64,000 bases of DNA from Prostheceraeus crozeri (taxonomy: Eukaryota; Platyhelminthes; Polycladida; Euryleptidae). Shown piece by piece: positions 12,667-23,457 of the stretch (within the stretch, counting starts at the first letter, position 1; every line of letters starts with the position of its first letter). The notes under the pieces are model-generated. The model was not told the DNA's origin. It did not search any database and saw nothing but the letters and a program-made list of their open reading frames with translations. A program made the translations under genes and the position numbers. The DNA is taken from contig CAJQUW010016855.1 in assembly GCA_907163375.1 (NCBI GenBank), positions 37,783 to 101,782 of the forward strand. The letters run 5' to 3'.

Positions 12667-13995
12667 TGTGTGTATGTTTGAATTTTTTGTGGTTGTCAAT
12701 AATCAATTAAAACTTGATGTTTATGAAAGTGATTATTAGTTGAATTATGAACTTGGAATTTCAAAAACGATCTTGAATTCCTCTAGTTTGCTGCTTTTCT
12801 GAAGAAAAAGATTGAAGTTGATTGCGCCATTTGTGGTTTCGGAAGCTGAATCACTTATACTGAGCTTGCGTAATGTGTGAGTATTGAGCGTCAAAACTTA
12901 GCAACGATTTGCAGAGCGATTTTCCAAGTTTGTTTGTTATCCAACTTACGTGAGATATTTGCTTTTCATTTCCTATTATCAATCATTAATTACAGACAAA
13001 GAGCAAGCATTCTCATATTCAAGATCAACTGATGTGATAGCCGTAGTGACGAGTGCTTAGCAAAGAACTAGGAGTTACTAGATAATGAGCTTGGATAATA
13101 GGCTTAATGAGCACGCTGTTTTAAGGTCACTAGGACCATATGCCCCAGCCTATTTCTTAACGGTGAAATTTTGCGATGAGTGGACATGTTATCGGCTCAA
13201 CCCTGTGTTTCGGACAAATACTTTAATCTCCATGAGACAGCAGGTTTTACACCATTTGTGATGGTGACACTTCTTTCATGCCTTGAGTTGACTTTTTCAT
13301 ACAGTCAGAACCCAAAGTCCAAACTCGAAATTTTGTCGGATTTAGTAATCACTGTTCAAGCAAAGGAGCCACTTTCATTGAAATCCTTTAAAATTATGGT
13401 ATTTTACAATATACAGGAAATGAGTAAGACAAGGAAAATTCTGGGGTGCTCTAGACCGACTTCATCAAAAATGTCGCAAAATATAAATAAATATGACAAT
13501 TCCACCAAGTTGAATCACCACGCTACTTGTGACTGTTTTGACAAAGTTGAAGTTGAAGTTGCGAAATCGATTTCTAAAAGATGTAGAAAGCCCAAAGAAT
13601 TTAAGAAAAGAATAAATTTCTTGCTTTATTAATATGACCTAAAACTCCTCAATTCAACTTCAACGATTTCATCACTGTTAAAATCAAAATCAAAAAATGC
13701 GTTTCCTCCCTCTTAGGTCACGAGATTCTATTCAATTAAATCAGATTTTATTCAATTAAAACCAAAATATCCCGACGCGTTTGGTCTTACGGACTGCTTC
13801 AAGGGTAAACTGGAAGGGCTATATGACATAATAAACTTTGGTCTTGGTGTATCCTCACAATAACTCATGATGTCTATTCATCAAATTTGGCATTTTCGAC
13901 GCAATCCAGCGAGATTCAGGTGTCTTAGTAGATATCGCCGATTCCTAATTACCCAAAATGTTGCAGTTGAAATGATTAATGTCCATCATTTCAGC
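12667..13995. other. Non-coding stretch with one uninformative 150-codon frame
   Basis: An open frame on the plus strand (13180-13632) has no recognisable motif, signal peptide or repeat support. Its lysine-rich tail and ATAAATAAAT content look like chance opening in AT-rich DNA. Nothing else is seen. Confidence 0.4.
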
Positions 13996-14135
13996 GGAAA
14001 GGTGGGCACTACTGCAGTTTAGTGCACCCTCTTTTACCCCTACTGCAGTTTAGTGCACCCTAAAATGCATGTGAGAACAACATGATTTAATCAACAGAAT
14101 GAATGCCGTTCGTTCTTCCCTATAGTTATAAATGA

Positions 14136-14172
14136 GTGTCTTTGTGTCTTCGTGTGTCTTCGTCTTCGTCTT
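14136..14172. repeat. GTCTTC-type simple repeat
   Basis: Interrupted GTGTCTTC/GTCTTC units precede the central hairpin of the surrounding MITE. Confidence 0.8.
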
Positions 14173-14173
14173 C

Positions 14174-14210
14174 GCACATTACACCGAGCGCGCGCTTCGG
14201 TGTAATGTGC
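14174..14210. repeat. Central hairpin of the MITE
   Basis: GCACATTACACCGA at 14174-14187 is perfectly complementary to TCGGTGTAATGTGC at 14197-14210. The loop between them is made of alternating GC. Confidence 0.9.
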
Positions 14211-14247
14211 GTAGTCATCGTTTGCGGGAGAAAGCGCCGTTGTTTTA

Positions 14248-14362
14248 GGGTGCACTAAACTGCAGTAGGCGCGTTTCCGTCTCTTTCATAGAGGGTGCAC
14301 TAAACTGCAGTAGGCGCGTTTCCGTCTCTTTCATAGAGGGTGCACTAAACTGCAGTAGTGCC
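14248..14362. repeat. 45-bp tandem units built from the MITE end
   Basis: The motif GGGTGCACTAAACTGCAGTA starts at 14248, 14293 and 14338, an exact 45-bp period. The spacer between copies is GCGCGTTTCCGTCTCTTTC-like. The last unit runs into the terminal repeat. Confidence 0.93.
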
Positions 14363-14371
14363 GGAAAGGTG

Positions 14372-14838
14372 TTCTAGATAATGATCACTCAGGGAACTTT
14401 TCTTGTCTCTATTTCTGACGTTACTTCCGTGTTCAACATCCCGAGATCGGAAAAGTCGACTGCTTTGGGCAATGTACTTTATTTGACAAATTTTGCTTGA
14501 AAATTCGTAAACTAAATTCTATAATTGCAATTATATTTATGACCGATCTGTTCACAAATGTCACATTGACTAAACCTTTTTATCTTTTTTTAGATTGAAA
14601 TTGTGTCATGTAGTCTTTTCAGTCTGATATTTGTGTTTTAGTTCATTCATTTTTCTATTACAGCTGTCGCTGACAAAGTCTAGAGACAAATTAGTTGAAT
14701 TCAACTCAAAAGATTTTCAATAGATTTCTTTGTAATGGACATCCCTTGCAATTTATTAAGGAGACACAGAAAACTGAAATCCAAAGACATGTCAAGTACA
14801 AATAAGGACAAATCTAAGAAAACATCACGTAAATAAAA
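14372..14838. other. Non-coding spacer
   Basis: AT-rich sequence between two small transposable elements. No gene or structure is recognisable. Confidence 0.5.
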
Positions 14839-14848
14839 TAATTAATTA

Positions 14849-15151
14849 TTGAGGTACGTCCTCTGTTGAAAAATGGGAACAGACCTGAATAGCTGTCACT
14901 TCATCCAAAATCAGGAATCATTGATTTCATCAGATAGCAGTCATCGATGGTTTGCGCGCAAAGTTGCAACCATTCGTCAAATATATTGTTCGTCAATAAA
15001 ACCTGTCTCACTGAATTGAACTTGTTCTGCGCAGTAAGTGTTTCATCTTATTTTCCGATAAGATGTCAACGTCTATCAGCGATTCCTGATATTGGATGAA
15101 ATGACAGCTATTCAAGTCTGTTTCCATTTGTCAACTGAGGATGCAACTCAA
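14849..15151. mobile_element. MITE flanked by TAATTAATTA
   Basis: The ends TTGAGGTACGTCCTC and (reversed) TTGAGTTGCATCCTC begin inverted repeats of about 75 bp. These repeats also share AATAGCTGTCA and TCAGGAATC blocks. TAATTAATTA lies directly outside both ends (14839-14848 and 15152-15161). That sequence is itself palindromic, so the exact duplication length is ambiguous. There is no coding capacity. Confidence 0.8.
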
Positions 15152-15161
15152 TAATTAATTA

Positions 15162-15930
15162 TTTACAGTGTTTGCAAGAAACAGCATTTATTAATTATTG
15201 CAGGCACACTAACTAAGGCGATTTGCAAGGTGTTTTTAAAGAGATATCTAATGAATGCCCGTCGAATATCATTGAAGATTCCTTTTGCCAACAAAGTAAT
15301 CAAAAGAAAAACACAAGCTTGATACGGAGAACAGGTGTGCAATAGTGTAAATATTTTGCTGATTAGGGTGGTAGCTAAAGACACAAATTCTATCCCACGG
15401 AAGAAAAATTGCAATGCTCAACTGATTGTGGTACGTGCAAGTTAGCAAAAAAAGAGAAACAAAGTCTCTTGCTTTGGGAAGAGCTTCATTTTCAAAATTA
15501 GATGTAAATTATGCTCCAATATTGATGAGACATCGCGAATGATAGGCACACGCATTAAAGAGCATCTTAAATAATCCCCCGACAGTAAAATACCAATTTG
15601 TTGCTGATCATCGGGTGGGGGTGTGCGCAATACAACGCAACTTACAGGGTTATTTGAAAAGAAGGAATCTGGAAAGTAAGTGCTGTATATTAAAGGTGCC
15701 GGTAGTGATGTCATCAGCAATCAAGAAATTGTTTTTCTGACGTGATATTTGACTACTGGCTCACACTTTTCTTTTAGCATCTTTACTTTTGTCGTGTTAC
15801 TTCTACAGAACTTGGAGTTGATTTTTATAATGATTTACGTCACTTTACATCCCAAGTTTGTCAGTCATTCGTGCATGATTAAGCTGTCAAGGCGAAAGGA
15901 TTTGCATGTTTTCCGAAGGCGTTCTCCTTT
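15162..15930. other. Non-coding spacer
   Basis: No feature is supported. Short frames on both strands overlap and carry no motifs. Confidence 0.5.
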
Positions 15931-16647
15931 CAAATTCGCAGAGCTGGGCATCACGTAAGTGAAGTCCGAAGTTAAGATGCGGATCATGCGTAAGATAACG
16001 GAATGAATTTTGACTTTTAGTCCACGATCGAGAATAAAATTCAGACTTAAGACCTCGATTCTGCGATTCCCGATTTTGATCGAAAATGTCAGAAATGTTG
16101 AAGATTAATCAGTAAATCAAATTAATTAATGTTCACATCTTTAATAGTTTTAAAAACATATCTTTAGTTTTCTTAACGCTACGATGGCTGAAGATTTATG
16201 TACCTTGGATGGCTGAGAAGTCGGAAACGACTTTTTCATTATTTGATTTTGCGTACCTGCAAATGCATCATGTTTCCATTACTGCCTGTGTTCCAGTATT
16301 TCCTGTTTACTGCCATCGTAATTTGACTGATATTGGAGGAATTATTTCATCTCACAATAGGCCTGCTTTCACTTTTTCTATGTTTGTCTTCATATAACGT
16401 TGATCACTTAAAATGTCTGTCATTTTGTGCTAGCTTTTGATATAATTCCAAGCAATAAAGAAGCATGTAGGTCATGAACATCTCCACAATTGACATGGTC
16501 TCCATAAATCAATCGATCAACACACAGGCCTACTTACGCTAATTTCAGGTATGCCAAAGAAAACTAACAGTTTCGACACCTGCAAATGGCAATTTGATTT
16601 GAATAAATCTTCTTCCATTAGCCACATCTAGGCCTCAAACTAAACTT

Positions 16648-16986
16648 TCAATATCGTGACCGCAACATTTTTTGCATTGTTTGGTAGCTTGACATTGTCT
16701 GTGGCAGAACATTATTTGGAGGAATATCCAAAAAAGGCCTTTGATGCCTCCTCCTCTTATAAAAGTCTTCCGACAACTGCTCTTGCATGGATGCCAATCG
16801 AACTGATGGAGAGATATTGCTTCGCTGGTAATCGCTTTGAAAATCATTCACGGATTCAAAAATCTTATACCATTCAATAACTGGCCACCAGAAACATGTG
16901 GAAGGGTGTTTAGACATCACATCAAAGCAGTCGGCAATGACTTTGCACTTTTTATATGAAAGTGCGATTTCAGGTTTCTTTTCCAT
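16648..16986 (-). pseudogene. Putative transposase remnant, 112 codons
   Basis: This frame lies inside the 2.9-kb inverted-repeat element and so is probably part of its transposase. It contains VIADCFDVMSKHP, IEWYKIFESVND and RRRHQRPFLDI. The arrangement of a short helical segment followed by an IFESVND-like block is weakly reminiscent of the middle of P-element/THAP9 transposases, but I would not assert the family. No catalytic motif is visible. Plus-strand frames opposite it are shadows. Confidence 0.35.
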
Positions 16987-17430
16987 TTGTTATGGCATCA
17001 ATTGAAGGAGATGGATGCATCGCAGACATGAGACAGACGTTTTTGCCCTTTTGGCTTTGGTATGTAATTCACAAAAATGCGAGTACTACCAGGAACTTCT
17101 TCGAATTTTTCTTGACGGCGATGATACGAGCTCAACTTTTTTTCTATACTTTCGAATTGTGCCTAACGGTCGTCTTTTTCTCTTTTAGCTTGACTGAGTG
17201 ACGTCAACAAGTGTTCGAGGGTGAGACGCAACGCATTCTATCACATGCCGAAATTAGGATTACCGATGAATGATGGATAGCGTATTGATTGCGTTGTCAA
17301 ATATCACGATAAGCTGTTATATTTCCCTTCAGCAGTCTACATCGACTTTTTCGCCAATTAAGGTATATTGTCATAATATTACGTAACAACAATAACTGCA
17401 AGGAAAGTAGCAACAGCTTTTTGTAGTATG

Positions 17431-18086
17431 CATAGAGAAAGTATTATTAGGTACAGTGGCAACTCCGTATTTATTAAATCCCCAATGTGTATACACTTTC
17501 GATTTTATTAAATGAACTCCAGGGAGATACAGTCGGAATTGTTTCCAAATGTGAGATACACACATTTATGCTGTTTTGAACAAATTACAACGGACTTGAC
17601 TGATCATGATAGCAAAGCAGAATGAAATGATATTATTTTACAGATTGTTCGTGTCATGAGAGCCTTGGAGAGGCAACATTTGTTAAATTGGGAACTCAAT
17701 GACCTGCTATTGCTTTCATGAATTAGAAATATGAAATTTCAGCCACGAAGGCGCAATAGGATGTCGATTTTTTCATAAAGACGTCCATTATAAAACGGAT
17801 CATGAAATTCCTTTGATAATCAGCTTAGTTTCCACTTAGTTAGGATGCTTACTAGCAAATATTCATTCCTTTTGAGATCCAACTTGTTGCATACTACTTA
17901 CATAGAGGACTCATCTCGGTAGTATATAAATTGGCAAAATTTTGACATTTTTTAGAACTGCTCGAAAAATTTTTTGGACCACGGGAACGTAAAATCTCCG
18001 CAAGAAACTGAATCTTTTCATATAAAAATTTTCACTGTAAACAGATGCTTTTTTTGAGTCGAAACTCTACCTATCCCTATTCTATG
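17431..18086 (+). mobile_element. hAT-type MITE, CATAGAGTA family, copy A
   Basis: It is homologous along most of its length to 34744-35562 and, on the opposite strand, to 54157-54968. Shared blocks include ACTTTCGATTTTATTAAATG, AAATATTCATTCCTTTTGA and GGACCACGGGAACGTAAAAT. The ends are CATAGAG...TTCTATG. The flanks GTAGTATG (17423-17430) and ATAATATG (18087-18094) match at six of eight positions, an aged target duplication. There is no coding capacity. Confidence 0.82.
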
Positions 18087-18822
18087 ATAATATGATGAAA
18101 TTAGTTAATTTACATATAAGACAGCATAATAGGGAGTACTTGATAAGACGGAAATTTTTATCAAATAGTAGACGACAAGTCAATTTCGACTTTTCAGCCA
18201 TCCTAGTGTTGAATTGCCTGCTAAGGTAGAAAAATTACCTCCTTGAAACATCATGAAAAGTCAATTGTGCTGTAATTAGGAGCCTATGATTCTCTTCGGT
18301 CTAGAAATTTCAATATTTGTTTTGTATTTTATCGTTTCTCAATAATCATTATTAGTTCAAAGTTGAACATCTGATGAAACTATTTCCATTTCTTATTGGC
18401 AAGGGCTGAACACATCATTGAGTACGTTTTTGCGCAATAGATTTTATTTCTGATGAATGCATTCATGTTCTCGAGTCCCTGTGATCGTGGCGGGCATAGT
18501 AATTGCATTCGATTCATTATCAGGATCTATGTAGGCACACATGGGTCTGAGCCATATGACGCTATCATTCATTTGAACTTGGGAATCACAAGTAGGCCTA
18601 TGACATGATGTGCATCTCTCATCAGCTAAACACAAATTTAGAAAATACGCATTGCGGTAAGGATCAAACTTTGTATACTTGAAGTACCTTCACTTATTTG
18701 AAAAAAGTATAAGATATAATAACTGCCCGATCTCGATCGCGGAATCGTGGACTTGCAGTAAGAAATAGTCCACGATCGCGGACCCATGATGTTTGGATCG
18801 CGTGCCCAGCTCTGCAAATTAG

Positions 18823-19335
18823 AATTGAACCGAGTGTGCGGAGAAAATATTCAAGGTTGTCAAGTTTTGATGTAAAATGTCTCCTTCTGTATCTCCACTT
18901 TGTCAGAACACAACGCCCATTTTCGCCCTTGTCCATTAAAACATTTTCGTCCATTTAACTGACTGACAGGTAAGCAAGATCAAAGTCAGGCCACTGACTT
19001 AAGGTGATTCTGACTTTTCAGATCAAGTGACATCAAATAAATTGTTCAGAATCCAACTTTATAAGATTTTTACTTGTTCAATGTCATATTTCAGGTTTCA
19101 GAGTGAACTTCTCAAAATATACACTGCATTATATCTTTTGTTAGAGCTTTAATGAAAAATGATGACGGTTCACGTGATTTGTGTGATCCTATGTGAAATT
19201 ATGTGAGTTGATCTTCGATGAATAGTGTATGCTATAATATTGTCAACTGAGGGTTTTCCTGTTCAGTATTATCAAGAATCAACTCCTTAACCTCTTCATC
19301 GCGGTGACGTTGTTAGCAAGTCACGAATAAATACA
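18823..19335. other. Non-coding spacer
   Basis: No gene or bounded element is recognised. Confidence 0.5.
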
Positions 19336-20035
19336 TCGTTAATCGCTCAATACCAATTGCATACGAAGGATGCGTTCCAAAATATTTTTCGGTATATTTG
19401 CATGCTTTTCGTATGTTATTTCAAGTGTGGCATACTTTACATACTAAAGCCATACCAGCACAATGTTAAAAGAAAGCATCAATGATATCTGAAGCATGTT
19501 GATTTAAGGGCTTTTATCAATAAAGATCATATTAATGTTACTACTGTTTTGCAAGTAGCGAGATAATGACATTCAAGAGTCATGCTTACAATATTGAATT
19601 CGATTTTAATACATTTAAGTCTAAGGAATTTTATAAATAATCAATAAGTATTCAACCATGCATTATGTAATTTTAAAATTAAGCATATTATCAATCCGAA
19701 ATAAAGACACATTACAATTCATGAACGCAAAAAAAGTTATTCTTGAGATATATATATAAGTCAACATGGTTGCACGAAAGATATCGTTTGAATGAATTGA
19801 TGTCAATCAATTTGGTTCATAAAGCTGAGATAACTAAGCGTCCTGTCACTGTTGCTAGACAAGTAGCAACAACATCATACCCTTACAGCATAAAATTCAC
19901 AATAAATCTAATCTAGTTAAATACCACACTATCAAAAAGAAATATTCACGACTGATATTACTGAAAAAAGGTATTTGACAGTAGTATGAAGTATATATTT
20001 TTTGCAACGTGACTAAAGGCTCTACATACCAGAGA
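19336..20035 (-). mobile_element. Mariner-like MITE, divergent copy
   Basis: Relative to the intact copy at 55751-56494 it runs in the opposite orientation. It starts in AATCGCTCAATACCAATTGC, next to GCATACGAAGGATGCG, and continues through AATATTCACGACTGATATTAC and ATACTACTGTCAAATA-type blocks. Its far end is missing and AT-rich sequence follows. It is more diverged than the copy at 55.8 kb. Confidence 0.75.
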
Positions 20036-20822
20036 GGTACGATTATATATTATTAATATAAATATTATATAATATAAGTATTATCAATTTAAATATTCAA
20101 AGAATTAAACTGTCAACTGACTAAGCTCTTTCTTTCATTAGCAATGTTTTCAATTGCTTACAAATTTGTCTTAGTGCGATTATTTGCTAAAAGTCGTTAT
20201 AATGATATCGAAGTAAAAAGGAACTGACTGCAAAACGATATAAGGTATCATGGTAATTACACTGAAAAGTGATGAGTGATGGAAAGCTGCTTTGTCGAAG
20301 ATATGATGAAATTGACACAGAAGTACAATTTTTATGTCATGCTACTATCAAGAAAAACAGGATTTTAATTTTCATAACGCCTAATGGATGCCCTTCAGAG
20401 CTACTATACAAGTCATCTAGTCATCAATGATATGGGAGATATACAATCTGTCAAAATAGAAAATTAATGATAAGTCATAATTTCTTTAATGTTGCTTATC
20501 ACGCCTTGAAGTAGTCACTGGGTAATCTTTGGTGCTTTTTCTGTTGGAAATGCAGGAGTAAGGTCATTTCTTCAAGTATACAGTGCTGCAGGACGAAATG
20601 AAAGAATAAATTCCATATGATCCAAAACATAATAAATGAGAACTATTTTATGAGACAAGAGATCGAGCCTGAATAGGTCATGCTTTGTGCATCCACATGA
20701 AGTGAATAGGTTATCAAAGTTCGAAGAAAGGTCGAAGAAAGAAAACAATAACTCGTCAGAACGACGAATTTGGCTTGACGTATGAGAATGACTACACCAT
20801 GAACGCTTATGTAATCATGGAA
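20036..20822. other. Very AT-rich spacer
   Basis: The first 60 bases are almost pure A/T with TATAATATAAGTATTAT palindromes. No gene is recognisable. Confidence 0.5.
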
Positions 20823-20826
20823 TTAA

Positions 20827-22516
20827 CCCATTCATGCGCACATGTAGAAATAAGGACAACATATGGAATTCCTTCTAGCATTTTATCGAATTGAACCCAA
20901 TTACGAAGTAAACCAAATTTCATCGCGATTGAATTTATAGTTTTTGAGGATTGGAATGTACGCATGTTATAACATACATTGCGCATTTCTGGTAACAAAT
21001 CGTGTTGGAAAAGATGAAAAGAATCTTGTTTTCAAATGACCAGAATTTAATCATTCGGGCAGAGCATAAACAATTACAGGTCTACTTTGTATGGAAATAC
21101 TCATAGCATAGCTTTGGATGCAAAGTACTTCATCATTGATATGCGACTCATATTCATACGAATATGTGCGATCCATCCACAACTCGCCAATGCATCGTGT
21201 CTACTTTTCTCCGCTTGGATGCTGGCCCTTGGTTTGCCGTGTCTATAGTAACCTGCTCCTCTGGAACATGAAGGTGAACTTGTACAGGAGCATCCAATTG
21301 AGCCCGAATATTGGATAGATAGGCTTTCTTCGTCACTAGATTCAGCTGGAGATCCTAATCAATCGCAGTGTGGTTCCAATTACATCAATCGCTGTCGCTC
21401 CATACAGCTCGTACTCTGCGTTGAAGTCATTGCGTCGTTCAATCTGAAATCGAATGCATGTATTTAGCAGTATCAAATCATTTCAAGCATCTATTGTTTC
21501 GTCACATCTAGTGACACAAGAACATCTCATACCTCGCATACTAATATCAGGAATGTGAGTTGGAATGAATCTGACTCATGGGTTTATCTGTCTTATTCTC
21601 TTATTCGAAAGCAATCATCAGTCGAACATTACAAGGTCATCAAAAGCAGCAGCAGAAGTTTGGCAGGGCACTTTATACTTGCTCGCGCGCGTCACAGCGA
21701 ATCAGTAAATATCTGCTAAAGTAAAGCTACTCTACAAGCGTGTTGGGATAGCTCTGTGGTAGGGAGTTTGCCATCCAAGTATAAGGTGCTGAGTTCGCCG
21801 GTCTACGGTGACATTATTTTTTGCTCGTGATATAGCTCAAAATATGATTTAGCGGATGTATTGATTCTCAAGAATCTTCACATTTTGTTCATACTGTCGC
21901 CGTTGAGAAGTACATGTACATACTTTCTTACGTTTACTTCACGCTACGTTTTGCATGATTTTGTTTTCTCTGTAGTTGACGATAATTCTAGAGTAGATCT
22001 ACATCCTGTTTTAGAAGAAAATGCAATCGTTCTTCATCCTTGATGTCAGAATCATGTTACATGGTCAAATCAACTAGCATTCTCCAGCACTATTTTCTAT
22101 CTAAAGTTTCTAGATTTACGCAATGTATGTTTAAACAGCATTTTTATTTTACATGACTTTTTTTGTAATAAGACTATCTTCAATCGTCATCTATTCAATG
22201 CTGCATTAAAACTATGGTCATCGCACAACTAATGCGCATCTATAAAGAAAATTGAAATCAGGGAACTTACCTCTGCAAAGCATCCAACTTTGCCTTCCGA
22301 GCCATTTTGAAAATTTGAAATTTCGTCCAAACAGATCAGACTTTATAATCAAGCTAGTCAAACAAACAGCCATGTTTCATCACAGATTTCTTAAATTAGC
22401 TCTTGAACAATAATTTGATGTCGTATTAAGTCTGTAAATACAATGTATTCAAAATGGCAGTTGAATATTAAGTAGTACGTATTTGTATGTTGTAACATAC
22501 ATTGCGCATGAATGGG
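20827..22516. mobile_element. Non-autonomous piggyBac-type element flanked by TTAA
   Basis: The termini read CCCATTCATGCGCA on both strands, directly bracketed by TTAA at 20823-20826 and 22517-22520. TTAA duplications and CCC ends are the hallmark of piggyBac. A subterminal block, TATAACATACATTGCGCA, is repeated near 20950-20985 and again at the right end. The 1690 bp hold no transposase frame. A tRNA-like segment lies at about 21744-21815. Confidence 0.85.
21744..21815 (+). repeat. Degenerate tRNA-like segment, SINE or tRNA pseudogene
   Basis: TAGCTCTGTGGTAGGGAG resembles an internal A box, and GAGTTCGCCGG, about 45 bases on, resembles a B box. TTTGCCATC falls in the position of a Gly-type anticodon loop. 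The acceptor stem does not pair. It is best read as a decayed tRNA-derived repeat rather than a working tRNA. Confidence 0.45.
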
Positions 22517-22520
22517 TTAA

Positions 22521-22985
22521 TGTTTTCCCATGTAGCGTCATTCAAGCATGTATGGTCAATTTCCCGTGCCACTGCATTCAATGTGTTTAACTCAATTTGG
22601 TGAGATATCTTGTATTTGGGGTTGTTCATCAATTAAAATTCTGTTGAAAATTTAACCGATTTAATTTTCTGGTGATAAAATATTAGTTAATGAACTTTGC
22701 AAGTGAATTAGCGGACTTAGAATTCTTGGAAGGCCTAGTAGATCATTCATTTGTAGTCAGTGCATTTGTATCGGAGTGTAGTGCTCCATGGTACATGCGT
22801 TGACTAGGACATGCAACAATGTAAGAAATCACTTATCAAAATTACAAAGTTCTATTACTTGAGCGAATAGTCTTTCGTTTCACAGTGTCTGATGTTGTCC
22901 ACGCCCGAAATCGTTCAACTAGACCTCAAAAGTGATAACAATCGACCGATAGACTTTCACATGACGACGTCACAAACAGAATGTC
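22521..22985. other. Non-coding spacer
   Basis: Nothing is recognised between the piggyBac-type element and the LINE tail. Confidence 0.5.
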
Positions 22986-22989
22986 ACTG

Positions 22990-23330
22990 ACCTTTCAAAT
23001 GCTGAAATCATTAAGGACAATCAGTAACTCACTCATGATCGTAGCCTCTAAGGAATCCGTTGTCGCACCCATTGCAGCACAGTACATCTCCAATGTACTC
23101 TGTCCAGTGCTCTTCTCATGCATTCATCTGATTCCCCACTCCACTCCTTTATGTCGTCAATCCACATTCTTCGAGGTCTTCCTCTTTGTCTTGTTCCTTC
23201 ATTTTGACCTTCCATGATGACCTTGCATACTTCTCTTCCTTAACAAAGCACTTCAATTTTCTGAACTTCACTGTGCTTAGCAGACTTTCCAAACCTCCGT
23301 ATTTTTGGCGGAAAACATCTCTTACGTGCT
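22990..23330 (-). pseudogene. 3' tail of a LINE (RT C-terminal region)
   Basis: The minus-strand frame reads KFRKLKCFVKEEKYARS. After a frameshift it reads GRPRRMWIDDIKEWSG, then ALDRVHWRCTV and a stop near 23048. This is the C-terminal region found after the reverse transcriptase of many APE-type LINEs, where a LK(Y/F)FGHV block is followed by GRPR..W.DDIKEW and DR..WR. It is a dead 5'-truncated copy lying just downstream of the BEL element. Confidence 0.8.
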
Positions 23331-23457
23331 TATTTGGATCATAATTACGATACAAAGTTAAACAGTCACTTTACATAATACTCAAATATAGATGCCCTTC
23401 GTGAATTGCTGATGAACCTCAGAAGAAGCATTCAGGCTCTTCAATCAGTCCTCCACT

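Larger units (their letters stand above)
14005..14362. mobile_element. MITE with 9-bp target duplication
   Basis: Terminal inverted repeats GGCACTACTGCAGTTTAGTG bound a 358-bp element. An exact 9-bp duplication, GGAAAGGTG, flanks it at 13996-14004 and 14363-14371. Nine-base duplications and GG ends suggest a Mutator- or Merlin-related element. The left repeat is partly duplicated at 31-bp spacing and the right one is tandemly repeated. There is no coding capacity. Confidence 0.88.
15939..18814 (-). mobile_element. 2.9-kb hAT- or P-type DNA transposon containing a nested hAT
   Basis: Both termini read CAGAGCTGGGCA inward. They are flanked by CAAATTCG at 15931-15938 and CAAATTAG at 18815-18822, an 8-bp duplication with one mismatch. 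Subterminal blocks on both sides share AGTCCACGATCG. A second element (17431-18086) sits inside it. The only coding remnant is the minus-strand frame at 16648-16986. The 8-bp duplication allows hAT or P superfamily membership. Confidence 0.85.

Noticed and set aside
13180-13632. 150-codon plus-strand ORF as a gene
   Set aside because: No motif, signal peptide, splice context or repeat support. AT-rich DNA gives such openings by chance.
14005-14362. CACTA-type element from the CACTAC ends
   Set aside because: The flanks do not show a 3-bp duplication at CACTA, whereas a perfect 9-bp duplication fits ends starting GGCACTAC.
17450-18071. Mariner-type element with GGTAGAGTG ends and TA flanks
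   Set aside because: Homology among three copies extends outward to CATAGAG, where 8-bp duplications appear. The TA was coincidental inner sequence.
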